Positions 1-13,400 of a stretch of DNA of 64,000 bases are shown in pieces (position 1 is the first letter of the stretch; each line of letters opens with the position of its first letter). The notes beneath the pieces were generated by a model. It searched no databases. It had not been told where the DNA came from and saw only the letters and a program-made list of their open reading frames with translations. The position numbers and the translations under genes are program-made. Source of the stretch: Liolophura sinensis (Eukaryota; Mollusca; Polyplacophora; Chitonida; Chitonidae); contig NC_088307.1 of assembly GCF_032854445.1 (NCBI RefSeq), positions 12,412,017 through 12,476,016 of the forward strand. Reading direction: 5' to 3'.

Positions 1-196
1 CATGTTTGGTTTTAAAAGGGTTTTCTGATGTTTGCAAGTGGAAAAAAACAGAAACTAACCCTGGAGTAAACCACAACATTTCAGCAGGTCATGTACCCGA
101 CATATATTTTGCCTTAAAAAAATCCACAGCCAAACACATACAGTACTGTTTGATCCTAACAGTAAAATCATACGCCCATCATACAGCCAAGATGGG

Positions 197-285
197 TGTT
201 CCATGATGGGCGAATGATGGGCGTTGGGTCCATGTGTGATGGGCGTGGGATCCATGTGTGATGGGCGTGGGATCCGACCATCATC
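197..285. repeat. about 24-bp minisatellite, 3 copies
   Basis: TGATGGGCGTGGGATCCATG is repeated with small changes. It lies beyond the last recognised AXDND1 exon. Confidence 0.8.
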
Positions 286-659
286 CGCATAGGGCTTTAC
301 GACATACACTCACATTCATAGATAAACTCATCTAACTTGTAACAAATACCACGTTGCTCAACACTAACTTTGTTTGTCCTCTCAGAATGAAAAAAAAACA
401 TGATATTCACAAATGGTGCAGTTCTCCGAGTGGTTACTAATTCCCACATAATCATGATAATACACAGGTCGAGGGTTTAATGTTGGCGCAATTATTCGGT
501 GAATGCAAAACCATAACCTTCAAGTACAATACACGATCCGTGCAAAATTTTCTGACAAATTCAACTGTGCATAGTTATAACAGGCTTTATACATGACACT
601 TTAGGCACCACGAATGGCTAATTGACAATATTAGTACAGATTTCGGTGAAAGAACTTAC

Positions 660-682
660 ATCATCTCTGGTTTCTGGGAGTG
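660..682 (-). CDS. possible 23-nt AXDND1 micro-exon
   Basis: On the gene strand, CGTAACAG, then 23 nt, then GTAAGT. In phase with the exon ending at 1431 it would add HSQKPEM. A strong donor is the main support; I have no homology for this piece, so it may be chance. Confidence 0.2.
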
Positions 683-964
683 CTGTTACGATTTTACATT
701 TCCACATAAACTTCGTTGAGAATCGGGAAAGCAAAATTTTGAAGCCAAGCATTGGGCTTGCTCACATTTTCACTGGCTTGAATGAGTGAGAGTTAAACCA
801 CTCACTACTGATTTCTTGTCCTCATGCCTACCTTACCAGGTAAGCAGACTAAAGCTAGTGTAGGCAAAGGCTAAACTGCCCTAAAATGGTATAAATAAGA
901 CTACATGTACCGGCCGGTGATGAGATCTGCGTGAGAATTGCTAAGGACGATGCCAACAACTGAG

Positions 965-1345
965 CGTGGGCCACTCATCAACTGTTCGTGGGCCACCCAT
1001 CAACCGCGCGTTGGCAACTCATCAGCTGTACATGGGCCACTCATCAACTGTGTGTGGGCCACCCACTGACTGCGCGGGGTCACCGATCGACTGTGCATGG
1101 GCCACACATCAACTGATTATGGGCCATCCATCGATCGTGCATGGGCCACTCACAGACTGTGCATGGGCCACCCATCAACTGCCCATGGGCCACTCATCAA
1201 CTGTGCGTGGGCCACCCATCAACTGCATGTGGGCCACCCATTGACTTCGCGTAGGCCACCCAATGACTATGTGTGGGCAACCAATCAACTGTGCGTGGGC
1301 CACCCGTCAACTGAGCGTGGCCACCCATCAACTGTGCGAGAACAT
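965..1345. repeat. 22-bp minisatellite, about 17 copies
   Basis: Units of the form TGGGCCACYCATCAACTGTG are spaced 22 bp apart. The array ends 85 bp from AXDND1 exon 21. Its open frames are repeat artefacts. Confidence 0.9.
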
Positions 1346-1430
1346 ATGTCTTACGAGAAAAATGCTAAACTTGGTGAAATACGGTGTGTGGTGGGAGAGA
1401 AAGCTATACCTGAATAATGAATTTACTTAC

Positions 1431-4400
1431 CTCCTGTTGAGATTTAGGGGTTTGTGGAGGCATAGCTGCTGGTTTCTGTTTGTTTCCAGGATGGTGGGTT
1501 TTCTTACTACCACCAGATGGGCTGGCGACTAATGGGAACAGGACTTCTATTGGTTCCCCAGTCAGTTGAGACATGAGGATCTTGGCTGTTTCTACCCAAT
1601 CATTACACTCCGTCTGTGATTTAAAAAGAAACTCTATACAGATGCATGTAAATGTAAATGCTTGAACAAAACACAAAATCTAAATTTAAGACAGGTAAAA
1701 ACAAACCAAAAGAAAACAAACCAAAAATTTGCATTTGGTACAATCAATCACCAATGGCAATTATATTTTAAAAAGTTTAATCATTGTTTGTGCAATAATG
1801 TATTCTGAAGATAAACAGCAGCATCCAATGTCTTCCTTGGCTGTATTATGTTACATTCAAGAGTTTTTAGTTTCACTGACTGATGAAACCAAAGTGCCCA
1901 GTAAATCCCCTGCCTACATATGCATTTAACTGGCCAACTATCCTGTGTGTGGTATATTTGGTAGAAAGCACAGAACTTCATGTAAGAGCACATGATAGCA
2001 CCTGCGACTGTTTACTTGCACCAAAACGATCATTTATTTACTTATTTGGTTGGTTGGTACAACGAAGGGTTCTGTTCTGTTTTAGCTTGATCTTTGTACA
2101 TGTAACACTGGCTGGTGTCAATGAGGACATTTTATAATGCTACCTCACTGGAAAGCCATGCCAGGGACATGAGAAAGACATCTCACCCAGTCACAGTATT
2201 CTGACACCTACTGCCCAGACCAGAACTCAGCCCTTCATCACAAATGCTTAGAGCACTACGCAAAAGAAGCTACATGCCTTAAGTTTTAAGTCTAATTTGG
2301 CAGTGATTCTGGAACTCGACAAGTCTACTGAAGCTGTAATTCTCACGAGCCACTGAGTGAGGGAATGAACAACATTTTGTAGCTTTCGTGGTCCAATAAC
2401 CATTGTTAGTAACAAGTGATTCTTTTGCTAGAGAATCACACCAAGTGGTAACTGTTTTTCTACACGTACATTGCCGTTCAAAAAATTGAATCATTGAGTT
2501 AGTGTTTTACTTTTGCAATACCCTAAATAATTATAAATTTCGTCCATGACTAACTTGCCCATTTTTCCTGATTGTGAGAGTATTATTGATTTCAGAAAGG
2601 TGTTTTGAGGTTTGCTTACGGTGATACATGGGGGTGGTATTCTGTTGGAAAAACTGTAAGTTTCAGCATCAAAAACAGTATTTTGTGACATTTATTTGCC
2701 TTTGAAAATGCACTTTTGTGGGCAAAAATTTTAAGTCATTTAGGATAGTTCATAAAGTTCACTTTAAGAGACTTTAGCTATGGTCACCAAACGAGATTTA
2801 TATCAAACCTGATACTTGTAATGTTAAACCTGATCTGCCACTCTTTCAGGAAAACAAGGCAACGCTACCACTTAAAAGCTTAATGATATACATGGTTATA
2901 AACAGATATTTAATCATGTATTTGATGGGGGTTTATGGCATATATACAAACATGAATATTTTACTTTACTTTACTCTACTTTTACAAACCATTTCATGTA
3001 CCTCAACACATTTCACCATATTAACGGTAAAGTCAACAGCTACATGTACACGCTGCAAAATAAATGCTAATACATAAGACTGAAATATTAAATAGTAACA
3101 TCTAAACAGGCATGTATTTTAAAGCTATTAAAGCACTGACAACAGACAAAAGCTGCTATAAAAGTATCTGATATCTGACTAATACTGACACACACAAAAA
3201 AAAAAAACATTTGAGGGAACAACATTGACCATGGTGTCCCAGCACAAAAAATCTCAAATTTAAAATTTATATACTCTAATAAACTGAGGCAATCTAGTCC
3301 ACTAGTGGGTGTTAAAGTCTTTGAAATTTAAACAACTCTAATTAAGGAGCAATTCAGAAGCAAATGAAAATCACATCTTGAAGCTTAACTCATCCAATTA
3401 CACAAGGCAATTATAGCTATATATAATACACTTCTCTGACATTTTGAAAGCAGTGTAAATACAAAACTGAAATTTCCAAGTGTAGTTTTTGTTACATCCA
3501 CATGTTAAATTTACAGTGCTGGCACATAAACAAACTCCCATGATGCTGAAAAGAGCTAGATTAGCTAATTCAATGCCCCACTACCCCACCCCCACCCCCA
3601 CCCCCAAGCAACATAACCCTGTCTATGCTGAATGGTTAACCAGCACCACATGGCTTTTTTTTACGTTCAAAACACGGAACCAAGAAATCATGTAATAACG
3701 GTCAGTTTTATCATAGGAAGAAATTGGAGCGAGTGTAGGAATACATCACCGTCCCTTGTCAGGTACTTGACAAATCTCCTCACTTAAAAAAACCACAACA
3801 GAATCAGCGAGAGCTGGATTTGAACACTGGATGACACCTAAGGGTTGCAGCGAGACAGTGTTTCCACCATGTGAGCAGGACTGGCTGTTCAATTTTATTT
3901 ATTTATTTATTTATTTTATTTTATTTTATTGGTGTTTTATGCCTTTCTCGAGAATATTTCGTTCATACAATGGCAGCCAGCATTATGGTGGGATGAAACC
4001 CGGCAGAGCTCACAGGAGACCCACGATCATGCAACAGGTGTTGGAAGACCTTCCAACGAGCGTGTGTGAGTGAAGAGGAAGCACCACCATGAGCTGGACT
4101 TGAACCGCACACCAATCACATTGATCAGATTCTCCTGGGGTCACTGTTCTGTGCTAGCACACTAACCAAAAGGCCATGGAGGGACCCCTGGCTATTCAAG
4201 TCTGTTCACATAAATGTTCACACTTGGAATCAGCACACGTTGTATGCTACATACATGTAGTAAAATGGCTTTGGCATCATGCAATGTACAACTATTGCAA
4301 CAAATGGCTTGCAACGGGACAATTCAACTAACGTGTAATCAAAGCTTAAGCTTGGCAGCAACGAAGTAAAAACTACAAGCTCGTAGTCTAATCAACCAAT

Positions 4401-7400
4401 CTATAAACATTACACCAAATGTACCAATAAACGTCAAATGAAAAAATATGAAATTTTAACTTAAAACTGACTTGGTACTTCTTGGTTTCTAAAACTAAAA
4501 TCTAACAACCAGCAGCTGGCTGGCAGCAAAAAAAAAGCAAAAATAAAAACAAAAATAAAGTAAAGAAACAAAAGAAAAGGCGTTATTTTAGGCGGTTTCA
4601 GCAAATAAGGGACTTACCATTACCCAGGCACTTAAACGTCCTGAGAATTCAGGCTGGTGAAGATGCTTTTGTTGTGAAAGATGTTAATATGTTAGAAAAA
4701 CCCACACACAAGTCAAAATGCAAGAAGAATAGCCTTAAAATCAGTGTAAAATACCAGAAAAAAGGAACAGTGTTTGTTACTTCTTTCCCTAACATCCAAA
4801 TCATGTTCACCATAGTATGGCTGTTGTACTGCCAATGTGGCATAATTCTTTCATTCCTAATTATGGATTTGTTTAATAATAAAAAAAAATTATAAGAAAG
4901 GAGCTTTTTATTTCAGCTCTTTCGTGTCTATTTCAACACCTAATACGTTATGTTTATAGTTATATCAGATGAACCATAAATTTCTGAAACTATAAAGTGT
5001 TAGGCATAATTTGGAAGTTTTAAATTTTGACTACACTTAAGGCATGACTTTTTACATGTTTTTTTACACGAAATTACATGTTTATCCACTCTGCTAATGT
5101 CAAATTTAACCCCTACAATCAAATTAAATGCATTATGATAAATATTACTTAAAACTTATATTCAAATTTTCCTTATATTGTGAGAAATCAGGGTATAACC
5201 AAAAGAAAAATGAAGTTCATTTTGGCAACGAAGCCATGGATAAGACTACAGATGTTTGCCCCTTCAGAATGACTGTAACATGTATACAGACACATAGGTA
5301 CATACCCGTAGTCTCTGCAGGTCTCTGTATTCATGTTCCGGGTCCTCATCGCGACTGTCGCGTCGCATCTGAGTATTGTCCAGTACTATGCCATCACAGC
5401 AGCTGGTGGAAAGGAAAATGTATATGACTGATTGATTGAATGATTGACTAATTGGTGTTTAACAGAACAAAACCATCACAGCAGCTGGTGGAAAGGAAAA
5501 TGTATATGACTGATTGATTGAATGATTGACTGGTTGGTGTTTAACAGAACAATACCATCACAGCAGCTGGTGGAAAGGAAAATGTATATGACTGATTGAT
5601 TGAATGATTGACTAATTGATCGATTGGTGTTTAACAGAACAATACCATCACAGAAAACTACAAAGGAAGGAGAAATTGTTTATTTATGTATTTACATGTA
5701 TGTGATGTAGGTGTTTAAAACTTTTCATTTCTGTGATGGTGATCAGATTTATATGAGTCAAGAAAAACAGAATGCCAGAAGTAAATCTCTCTCCACCAGC
5801 GAACTGACAAACTTATTTTTTAGTGACTTTTTGTAGAAAAAAAACGTCTGTGACATAATGCACATCACAAAATACAATACAATTCAATATACATATCAAA
5901 ATCAGAATTCAAATTTTTAAAGCATTTAATTCCCTCTTTGAGGAGTTGATATTCATACATGCATTCCTCTACAGTTTGTCTATTAATGATGACTTCAGTT
6001 TGGTTGTTTTTTAATATACTCTTAAATAATTTACAACACTATAGCATCGTTGATTAAGTGAGAAATGGTCTATGATGAACTACTTTGAATACAATTGGTG
6101 ATCATCTTTTATCACATTAATTTACATATGCTGTACATACTGTACAAGCATGTGTAAATTGCTTTTTGTGTGAATGCGTTTATACCTCAGGGGCTCCAGG
6201 AAGATCGGCTTCAGAAAAGTACTGTTATTTGGATGTTTACTTCATGAATTCAAAACAATGCATACACTTACAGTGTGACATATTTAGAGAAGGATATCAG
6301 CCGTTCAAACAAGGATTTAGCCTTGGCCTGCAGCTGAGAAATTGTTGTGCTGCCTATCAGAGACATATCAGCTGCCTCCTTGGAGTTATCTCCCCTGTTT
6401 GGTGCCAGGCGTAAGAGTATCTGAACCATCCACTTGATCATCTCTGAGTGAAGGGCACCCACCTGGAAGTAAATGCAACTCGTGAGTAAAGGGTGACAAA
6501 TGACAACTCTAGGCAAGAATATCTATTAAGTGAACTATTTAATGAAAGGATTTCCACCGTAAGATTTATTTGATTGGTGTTTTACGCCGTACTCAAGAAT
6601 ATTTCACTTATACGACAGCGACCAGCATTATGGTGGTAGGAAACCGGGCAGAGCCCAGGGCAAACCCACGACCATCCGCAGGTTGCTGGCAGACCTTCCC
6701 ACGCATGGCTCCACCGTAAGAATGCTAATCACTTTAATATAACAATCCCTGCTGAAAGGGGGTGCAGGCAAGCAGGCAGATCCTGCAGGGAACCATTGCA
6801 CCTCATACGGAAACTGACAACCTTCTGACATGAAGCTGTAGTTGTAACCAAGACAGCTAGATAAAAATATGGGATGTCCTTTGTGTAGGGTGGACAAAGA
6901 TGCAGTGAAACCTGTATGCACAGCAAGCTGGGGTCCTGCATCAAACCATGGACCCCATTTCCTGCTACACTTTCTTCGCTGAGAACACTGTACATAATTC
7001 CAGTCCTATGAAAGCAGTCGGGGACTTGTAAAGCTCCTTCCTGCCTGTATCAAGATGGTCTAAAGTTGGCGAACTCCTTTATTACATCACAACTGGGATT
7101 AAGAGATACATTGTATCTTAATCCCAGGTCACAATTATCGGTGTAAAGTTGTGCTCATAAAACATACACACGTATGAAGTACACGCATACTGCAACGTCA
7201 CAGAAGAAAATGGTGTGTTGTACTGTCATTTGGAGCTTCTGTGTTGCTCATCCTCAAGTCTCCCATTGCTACCCTCTGATGCCTCTTGATGACCAAATAT
7301 ATGTATAAGAATACTGAAGAATTTTTTAAATCATACACAAATGGGCAGTTTTATTTGCAGAGGAAACCATGCACCAGTGGATGGGCAAAACGACAGCACA

Positions 7401-10400
7401 GCAACAAGTAAAATTTTGACAGTCTTTGGTAAGACCCAACCCAGGTTTGATTCCAGGCATCTCTACATTAAGGTGGACATTCTAACCAATGGGCCAGCAG
7501 AGCAGTTTCTCTCAGGAGTCATAATAACTGGGTTGTTCATAAAAACAAGAAACAAAACTGCATTAGCTGAAAGTAAAAATGCGTTCGTGTATGAACAAAC
7601 ATTTGATATAATTATAATAATAATTAATATAATTGTTGTCCTAGTTTAAATTAAAGTACCTGCTCAACCAACTTTGCATCCTCACTGTCCACTGAGTTGG
7701 TAGCTGTCGAGACCCACTTCTGACATTTCTTCACCACTTCATGGATATCTCTCCTGCAGTGAAAATAACTTTACATGAAGTCTTAAAACCAACATATACT
7801 CTGACACTTAACATGGGCTAAAAACTATTTATCCTCAACCTTTTCACATATAAAAGAGCAACTTTAGGTGCAATTTATGCACATTTTTTAATTTGATTTT
7901 GGACACATTGGTTGGATTGGACAATTTCAGAAAAAGTACATGTAATAGTAATGTTTCATCAGTGTACACAGACAATAATGCCTTCAGAATATGCTCACAT
8001 AGACACCTTGCAAACATGTAAAAAGGTTGAAGAATTACAGTTAAGCAATCAGATGGACTATTATAAAAAATGATCCCTGGCAAAGTGTGGCAATTCTCTT
8101 CAGAACTTTCAGTGACAGCTGTCATGTTTCTGGGTGGTACCTACACCCAGTCAATCATCAGACAAACCTTCCCATAAGATGTACAGTTTTACCTGATGTA
8201 ATGCCTGTTCTCATTCCGGTCATCTGTTTTCTGGGTGGAGCCTACACCTAGTCAATCATCACACAAACCTTCCCATAAGATGTACAGTATTACCTGATGT
8301 GATGCCTGTTCTCATTCCGGTCATCTGTTTTCTGGGTGGTGCCTACACCTAGTCAATCATCACACAAACCTTCCCATAAGATAAACAGCTTTACCTGATG
8401 TGATGCTTGTTCTCATTCCGGTCATCTGTTTTCTGGGTGGTGCCTATGTAATCAATTGTCAGGAGGACCTCAGTCAGCCAATCATCCAGAAGAATGTTGA
8501 ATCTGGACCATTCATTTTCGTTGATGACAGCTGTCCCATTCAGATGAGATGTCAGTCTGCCCGTCCAAGTCTCAAACACGTTCAACAGGTGAATGATGCC
8601 CTGGGCTGCCCCTGTGAAAACAGAATAATGCTTAATCATTTAAAAAAAATACAAAAAAAACTTCATAACTTACAGCAGATAGACTAATTAATTGTGCTGC
8701 ACTGGCATGCTAATGGAGGCCCATGCCTCACAGTTTCGATGTAGCTTCCAACATTACTTTCAAACCATCTGTTTCAGTTTTACTGTTTAAAAACTATCTT
8801 AGAAGCTATCTGAACATATATGTCAAAATGTTACCAGCTATACTTAAAGGAGTTTGTTATTCAGTATCAAAGCTTACAGATTTAAGCTTCAGTTAAATTA
8901 CATACCATTTTCTCCCGTTAGCCGGATGTAATATTGCTGCAATAAGTCATCTACTTCCTAAAAACAAAAAAGCCATCATTCAGTCAGAAACACAAATTCA
9001 AATATTTTATTACTGTTTTTAAGCGTGTGGTAAAAAATTCACAGTATTAAAATTATGTTTCTTGATCACTTTTCAATGACTTAACAATATAATAAGTGGC
9101 ATTTACCAATAAGGTTAGTGCTGCCCCCAGTGTGAAGAGTATGAAAGCAAGTCCGAGAATTGCATTGTGGGCAGAATCCAAATGTATTCGAAACCTGTAG
9201 TTATTGAAATCTGGACAACAAAAAGTTGTTCGCAAAAGCCTCTCACAATCACATAATTTTAAGCTCACATGACACAAAAGAACAACCAAGCTTCATTAAA
9301 ACTAATAACAAACTATAATTAAATAGAGGACTAGATTACCTGATTCAGCTCTTTCATATTTTCTAACTCAGGGTGGTTGGTGTCATTGGGTCCTCGGTGA
9401 CGACCAAAACACTTGATGGCGCTGTCTGTCCAGCTGTCCAGGTGTTTACGGATGAAGATCAGTTCTTCTTCACTGCTGAGGAAAACCTCTCCTACCAGGC
9501 TTTCTGTAACCTGGTTAAGCACCNNNNNNNNNNNNNNNNNNNNNNNNNNNNNNNNNNNNNNNNNNNNNNNNNNNNNNNNNNNNNNNNNNNNNNNNNNNNN
9601 NNNNNNNNNNNNNNNNNNNNNNNNNNNNNNNNNNNNNNNNNNNNNNNNNNNNNNNNNNNNNNNNNNNNNNNNNNNNNNNNNNNNNNNNNNNNNNNNNNNN
9701 NNNNNNNNNNNNNNNNNNNNNNNCAGATTAAAAGCTGATTTATAGATTGTGTTACTTATCAAACTTAAAGTTTGCTCAGAACAAAATTGCTGTGGTCGTT
9801 CAGGCCTATTTGGTCCTCTCTTCGGAAATCACTCAGGTTAAATTATTTGCTGTACTTTCTTTTTTTAAGACGAGAAAAACGGGGTGTAAGCATTTGCTTT
9901 TAACACAGACTGTCACCTGGGTTTCAGACAAAAACAGAAGAGCTGGGCTAGTGTACTCACAAACACATATTCTCATACTCAGTTTTCCACTTCTTCCAGT
10001 CCCCTCTGAAACTGTCCTTAGCTGGGTCTTCATCTCCTCTTTCTTCGTCGTTTCAGCGCCGTGTTAAAATTCTCGATCAAGTCTCGCCATTTCTCCACGT
10101 AGCCCTGTATCCTGATGTCAGCATTTTCTGTGTCTTTGTCACTCAGCAGTAATCGTGAAGTGATTGGCTAGTTTTGACCACGCCTTCTCGCTCACGTGTA
10201 AGCTCTTGGCTGTAGTTAGTTTACTCTCCTCTGTTACCTAGGTAATGTTTGAGGAAAACAGAAAATCAAAAGATGCCTATACAGTTATGACAGTTATCTG
10301 TCATGACTTACCATTCCATACATCATACATGCCACATGTCACACATGTCAACTATCAACTGTAGACAGAGCATGAATTCCATTCTATTTAGTCAGGTCCA

Positions 10401-13400
10401 ATAACAAGGTGATCTTCATACACTTTTATTGATCTTAAATATTTGACCATACCATACATTATGTTTTATAAGTAATTTTGACTCTAAAATTTGATATCAA
10501 TAATGCCTGGTTTCTTAATGTCTGAAAATTAGCTTTTACAGGGTGCCCTAATTAGAATGCTGCACATGGTCCTCATAGCAGGCATTTTGTTGCCTAAGAC
10601 GAAGAGGAGGAGAAAAGTACCCATGTTTTGAAACAATGGTTTGGCTGTGGTCATCCCACAACCATTTCACTGCATTAAATTGAATATTTTTAATATCTTC
10701 AAGAATTCCATGCACGGGTACATTGGACGAACAAAGCCACTGACACCACAGTACCTTGACTGAAAGGTAGTAGCTGCTACAACTCACACTATCAGCAATT
10801 AGGCAGTAGCTTATATACATGTTAGCATTCAGCATGAAGGGGATAGTGCAATGACTGGTTGACCCCGTATCAGTATAATGGCTCGGGTGGGGGCGCCTTA
10901 CTTGCCTTCAGTAAGTTGCCTCAGTGAAGCAGCACTAGATAAAAGAGGGGTGGAAATCTTTCCTGCAACAAGGATGCACATAACATGCACTCCAAGGATT
11001 CCTTCGTCATCATATGACTGAAATATTGTTAAGTGTGACGTTAAACTCCAAGCACTCACTCACTGTATACATGTTCAATCAACTCTCGTGAATGAGTAAT
11101 ATAGAAGTACTAGTCTGTACAGCCTGTGCTGAGAAAGATGAAGAAGCCTATACAGCCCACCTCGAGATGGAAGGAGCAGCCTACATGTATACAGCTCACT
11201 TGAGATGCAAGGAGTAGCCTATACAACTCACTGTGAGAAGGAAGCAATAGCCTACACAACTCCCCTAGAGATGGAAAAAAGTAGCCTATAGATACAACTC
11301 ACTGTAAGAAGGAACCAGTAGCATACAAAACTCTCTTTGAGATGGAAAGAGTAGCCTATACAACTTCACTGTGAGAAGGAAGCAGTAACCTACACAACTC
11401 TCTTTGAGATGGAAAGAGCAGCCTATACAACTCACTGTGAGAAGGAAGCAATAGCCTACACAACTCCCCTAGAGACAGAAAGAGTAGCCTATACAACTCA
11501 CTGTGAGAAGGAAGCAGTAGCCTACACAACTCTCTTTCTCTTTGAGATGGAAAGAGTAGCCTATACAACTCACTGTGAGAAGGAAGCAGTAGCCTACACA
11601 ACTCTCCTTTGAGATGGAAAGAGCAGCCTATACAACTAACTGTGAGAAGGAAGCAGTAACCTACCACAACTCTCTTGAGATGGAAAGAGCAGCCTATACA
11701 ACTCACTGTGAGAAGGAAGCAGTAACCTACACAACTCCCCTAGAGATAGAAAGAGTAGCCTATACAACTCACTGTGAGAAGGAAGCAGTCGCCTACACAA
11801 CTCTCTTTGAGATGGAAAGAGTAGCCTATACAACTCACTGTGAGAAGGGAGCAGTAGCCTACACAACTCTCTTTGAGATGGAAAGAGGTAGCCTATACAA
11901 CTCACTGTGAGAAGGAAGCAGTAGCCTACACAACTGTCTTTGAGATGGAAAGAGTAGCCTATACAACTCACTGTAAGAAGGAAGCAGTAACCTACACAAC
12001 TCTCTTTGAGATGGAAGGAGTAGCCTATACAACTCACTGTGAGAAGGAAGCAGTAACCTACACAACTCTCTTTGAGATGGAAAGAGTAGCCTATACAACT
12101 TACTGTGAGAAGGAAGCAGTAGCCTACACAACCCTCTTTGAGATGGAAAGAGTAGCCTATACAACTCACTGTAAGAAGGAAGCAATAACCTACACAACTC
12201 CCCTAGAGATGGAAAGAGCAGCCTATACAACTCACTGTGAAAAGGAAGCAGTAGCCTACACAACTTCCCTAGAGATGGAAAGAGTAGCCTATACAACTCA
12301 CTGTAAGAAGGAAGCAGTAACCTACACAACTTCCCTAGAGATGGAAAGAGTAGCCTATACAAACTCACTGTGAGAAGGAAGCAGTAACCTACACAACTTC
12401 CCTAGTTAGAAAAGAGTATCCAATACAACTCACTGTAAGAAGGATGCAGTAGCCTACACAACTTCCCAAGAGATGGAAAGAGCAGCCTGTACAACTCACT
12501 GTGAAAAGGAAGCAGTAGGCTATACAACTCACCTTGAGATGAAGGGAGGAAGCCTATACAACTCACTTTGAGATGAAGGGAGAAGCCTATAACAACTCAC
12601 CTTGAGATGAAGGGAGAAGCCTATACACTCACCTTGAGAGCCAGGCAGTAGGCAGCAGTGCTCCATATCTCTTTTTCATCTGTCAGATTGGACACCTGAT
12701 TCTCCAGCCGATGTCTCTGTAACTCATACAGCTCGTGGTACTCAGACAACAGGCTGGCATTCTTCTGAGCCTCAATAAGCGCTGTCCTCAGCTGTATAAC
12801 GTAAAACAAAAGGCGTGACAGATCGACTGACACTTCATAAGGTGATTGATACGTAGATACTCCGCATTCTGCAGGCCTCAGAACCATGAAGCTGTCCTAG
12901 ACTTGAGTCATACTTAGCCACGATGGTCAACACACTTTTGTGACTCATGTTTTAGGATTTTTAGCTATCCTACACCTTAGTGACCTTAAACCTTAAGTTA
13001 ATTATTTAAGGTCAGGATTAATACCATCAAGACTAAGTCTGGAGTAAGTCTATGACAGCTTTTTGATCTTGGTGCCTGAACATAACCGGGCAGCTAAGTT
13101 TGGTGCAAGGTAAATATCATATAGCACCACCTAATGTTCCAAAATGCTGACAGACTCAACGGCAAGGGGGAGGAGGTAAATTCTGAAAACGCATACTCCA
13201 ATGCAGAACTACTAGAAAACTCTTGTGTGGCACTTTGCTGGAAAGAGAGACATACACACAAATCTTCAGACAATGACTCAGAATGATTCACAACACAAAA
13301 TAACACGTAACACATAAGCTTGCAATATAGTGCAAACCAGTTTAAAGGTCTGTAGAGGCATACCATCCATGCAAGAAACATTTTTTACCCAAATTCCTCA

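Noticed and set aside
9053-9289. ORF with a hydrophobic, membrane-like stretch between AXDND1 exons 14 and 15
   Set aside because: An acceptor-like and a donor-like site exist, but no frame matches AXDND1 and neighbouring exons join without it.
9331-9762. ORFs running through the N gap
   Set aside because: Unknown bases cannot support a frame; only 9340-9523 is coding, as AXDND1 exon 14.
11356-12373. Several ORFs of 98 to 177 codons on both strands
   Set aside because: They follow from the 33/66-bp repeat period; the peptides are simple repeats in all frames and lie in an intron.
11110-12632. CRISPR-like direct repeats
   Set aside because: Units are contiguous without unique spacers, and the DNA is clearly eukaryotic.
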